Shown: in pieces, positions 30,705-31,245 of the stretch
How the letters are laid out: each line of letters begins with the position of its first letter
Position numbering within the stretch: position 1 is the stretch's first letter
Source: Plastoroseomonas sp036499545
GTDB taxonomy: Bacteria > Pseudomonadota > Alphaproteobacteria > Acetobacterales > Acetobacteraceae
DNA: 31,245 nucleotides
Direction: 5' to 3'
Assembly (NCBI GenBank): GCA_036499545.1
Contig: DASYDR010000364.1
Coordinates: 1-31,245, forward strand
Translations under genes and position numbers: made by a program
Notes under the pieces: model-generated
The model's input: the letters and a program-made list of their open reading frames with translations, nothing else
Told to the model about the DNA's origin: nothing
Databases searched by the model: none

Positions 30705-31245
30705 TCAGGCCGCCAGGCGCGGCGGGCGGCCGTTGCAGAAGGCCCTGGCCCGGGTTTCCTCCACCGGGGTCAGGTCACCCAGCACCCGTGCCAGCCGCAC
30801 CAGGGTGGAATCGGTCGCCCGGGTCAGCGGCAGGCGCGGCGTCGGATCACAAAGTTTCAGCAGGCCGAGCGCCGCCTTGGCCGGCACCGGATTCGGCTCG
30901 ATGAACAGCGCGGCGTCGAGCGGCGCCAGCGCATCCCGCAAGGTCGCGGCCAGCGCCATGTCCTGCTCCACGAAGGCGTGCTGCAGCGCGGCGCAGAGCG
31001 CCGGCACCACATTCGCCGTCACCGAGACACAGCCCGCGCCGCCCATCGCGAGATGCGCCAGCGCGGTCGCGTCGTCGCCGGAGAATTGCGGCAGGTCGGC
31101 GCCGCAGAGCCGGGCCAGCCGAGGCGGGCGCGCCAGGTCGCTGGTGGCGTCCTTGATCGCGTGGATGGCGCCATCGTCGCGCAACCGCGCGATGGTGTCG
31201 TCCGCGAAGGCGACGCCCGCGCGCGACGGCACGTCGTAGAGCATG
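30705..31245 (-). CDS. dapA: 4-hydroxy-tetrahydrodipicolinate synthase (DapA) family, C-terminal part
   Basis: The last 179 or so residues of a TIM-barrel class I aldolase; the gene continues beyond the right edge. MLYDVPSRAGVAF matches the LYNVPSRTG segment holding the tyrosine of the proton relay. HAIKDATSDLARPPRL contains the Schiff-base lysine. QFSGDDATALAHLAMGGAGCVSVTANVVP and LFIEPNPVPAKAAL are strongly DapA-like rather than sugar-acid aldolase-like. DapA condenses pyruvate with aspartate semialdehyde in lysine and diaminopimelate synthesis. The catabolic surroundings leave open that it is a paralog. The internal methionine near the edge is not the start, because about 110 N-terminal residues are missing. 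It ends 25 bp from the convergent Bug gene. Confidence 0.85.
   Translation of the reverse strand, partial: MLYDVPSRAGVAFADDTIARLRDDGAIHAIKDATSDLARPPRLARLCGADLPQFSGDDATALAHLAMGGAGCVSVTANVVPALCAALQHAFVEQDMALAATLRDALAPLDAALFIEPNPVPAKAALGLLKLCDPTPRLPLTRATDSTLVRLARVLGDLTPVEETRARAFCNGRPPRLAA

Overview
The window is a very GC-rich, gene-dense chromosomal segment. Gene content and codon bias (almost every third base G or C) suggest an alphaproteobacterium, most likely Acetobacteraceae/Rhodospirillales (Roseomonas-like). This is inferred from genome style, above all the abundance of tripartite-tricarboxylate-transporter (TTT/Bug) binding proteins; no marker gene was compared. I see no CRISPR array, insertion sequence, integrase or prophage. 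No gene-free stretch exceeds about 275 bp.

Layout. (1) 1-1410: 3' end of an RlmB-type rRNA methyltransferase, a FAH-fold 2-keto-4-pentenoate hydratase-like gene, a small uncharacterised ORF and tRNA-Thr(TGT). (2) 1686-5653: an iron-uptake operon in the order efeU-efeB-efeO. The EfeO cupredoxin domain is fused to the end of the EfeU permease, and EfeO keeps only its M75 domain. (3) 5627-8822, minus strand: an AaeB/AaeX/AaeA-type efflux operon (FUSC protein, DUF1656 protein, HlyD-type fusion protein) behind an AT-rich promoter/operator. (4) 9053-12495, minus: a tightly coupled trio of NeuD-like acyltransferase, glycosyltransferase with a coiled-coil tail, and acyl-CoA ligase. (5) 12708-14557, minus: a small membrane protein, a YbjN-domain protein and a YdjA-type nitroreductase with a Fur-box-like palindrome upstream. 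(6) 14647-20500, minus: a catabolic run of Bug receptor, cyclase-family hydrolase, SDR dehydrogenase, GMC oxidoreductase and dipeptide-type ABC binding protein. (7) 20731-27515: a divergent LeuCD-like hydro-lyase and Bug receptor, then (minus) an acyl-CoA ligase, a tandem-DUF296 protein and an isocitrate lyase/PEP-mutase-family lyase. (8) 27634-31245: TAXI-type receptor, aldo/keto reductase, third Bug receptor and the C-terminal half of a DapA-family enzyme running off the end.

How it works together. The right half looks like an organic-acid catabolic region. It has five periplasmic binding proteins (three Bug, one TAXI, one SBP_bac_5) and no membrane permease, so they must borrow permeases encoded elsewhere. 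The most interesting proposal is that the LeuCD paralog, which carries non-canonical residues in conserved motifs, and the ICL/PEPM lyase form a hydratase-plus-lyase route for a methylated C5/C6 dicarboxylate, analogous to dimethylmaleate hydratase plus dimethylmalate lyase. The two other unusual elements are the EfeU-cupredoxin fusion and the acyl-CoA ligase/acyltransferase/glycosyltransferase cassette.
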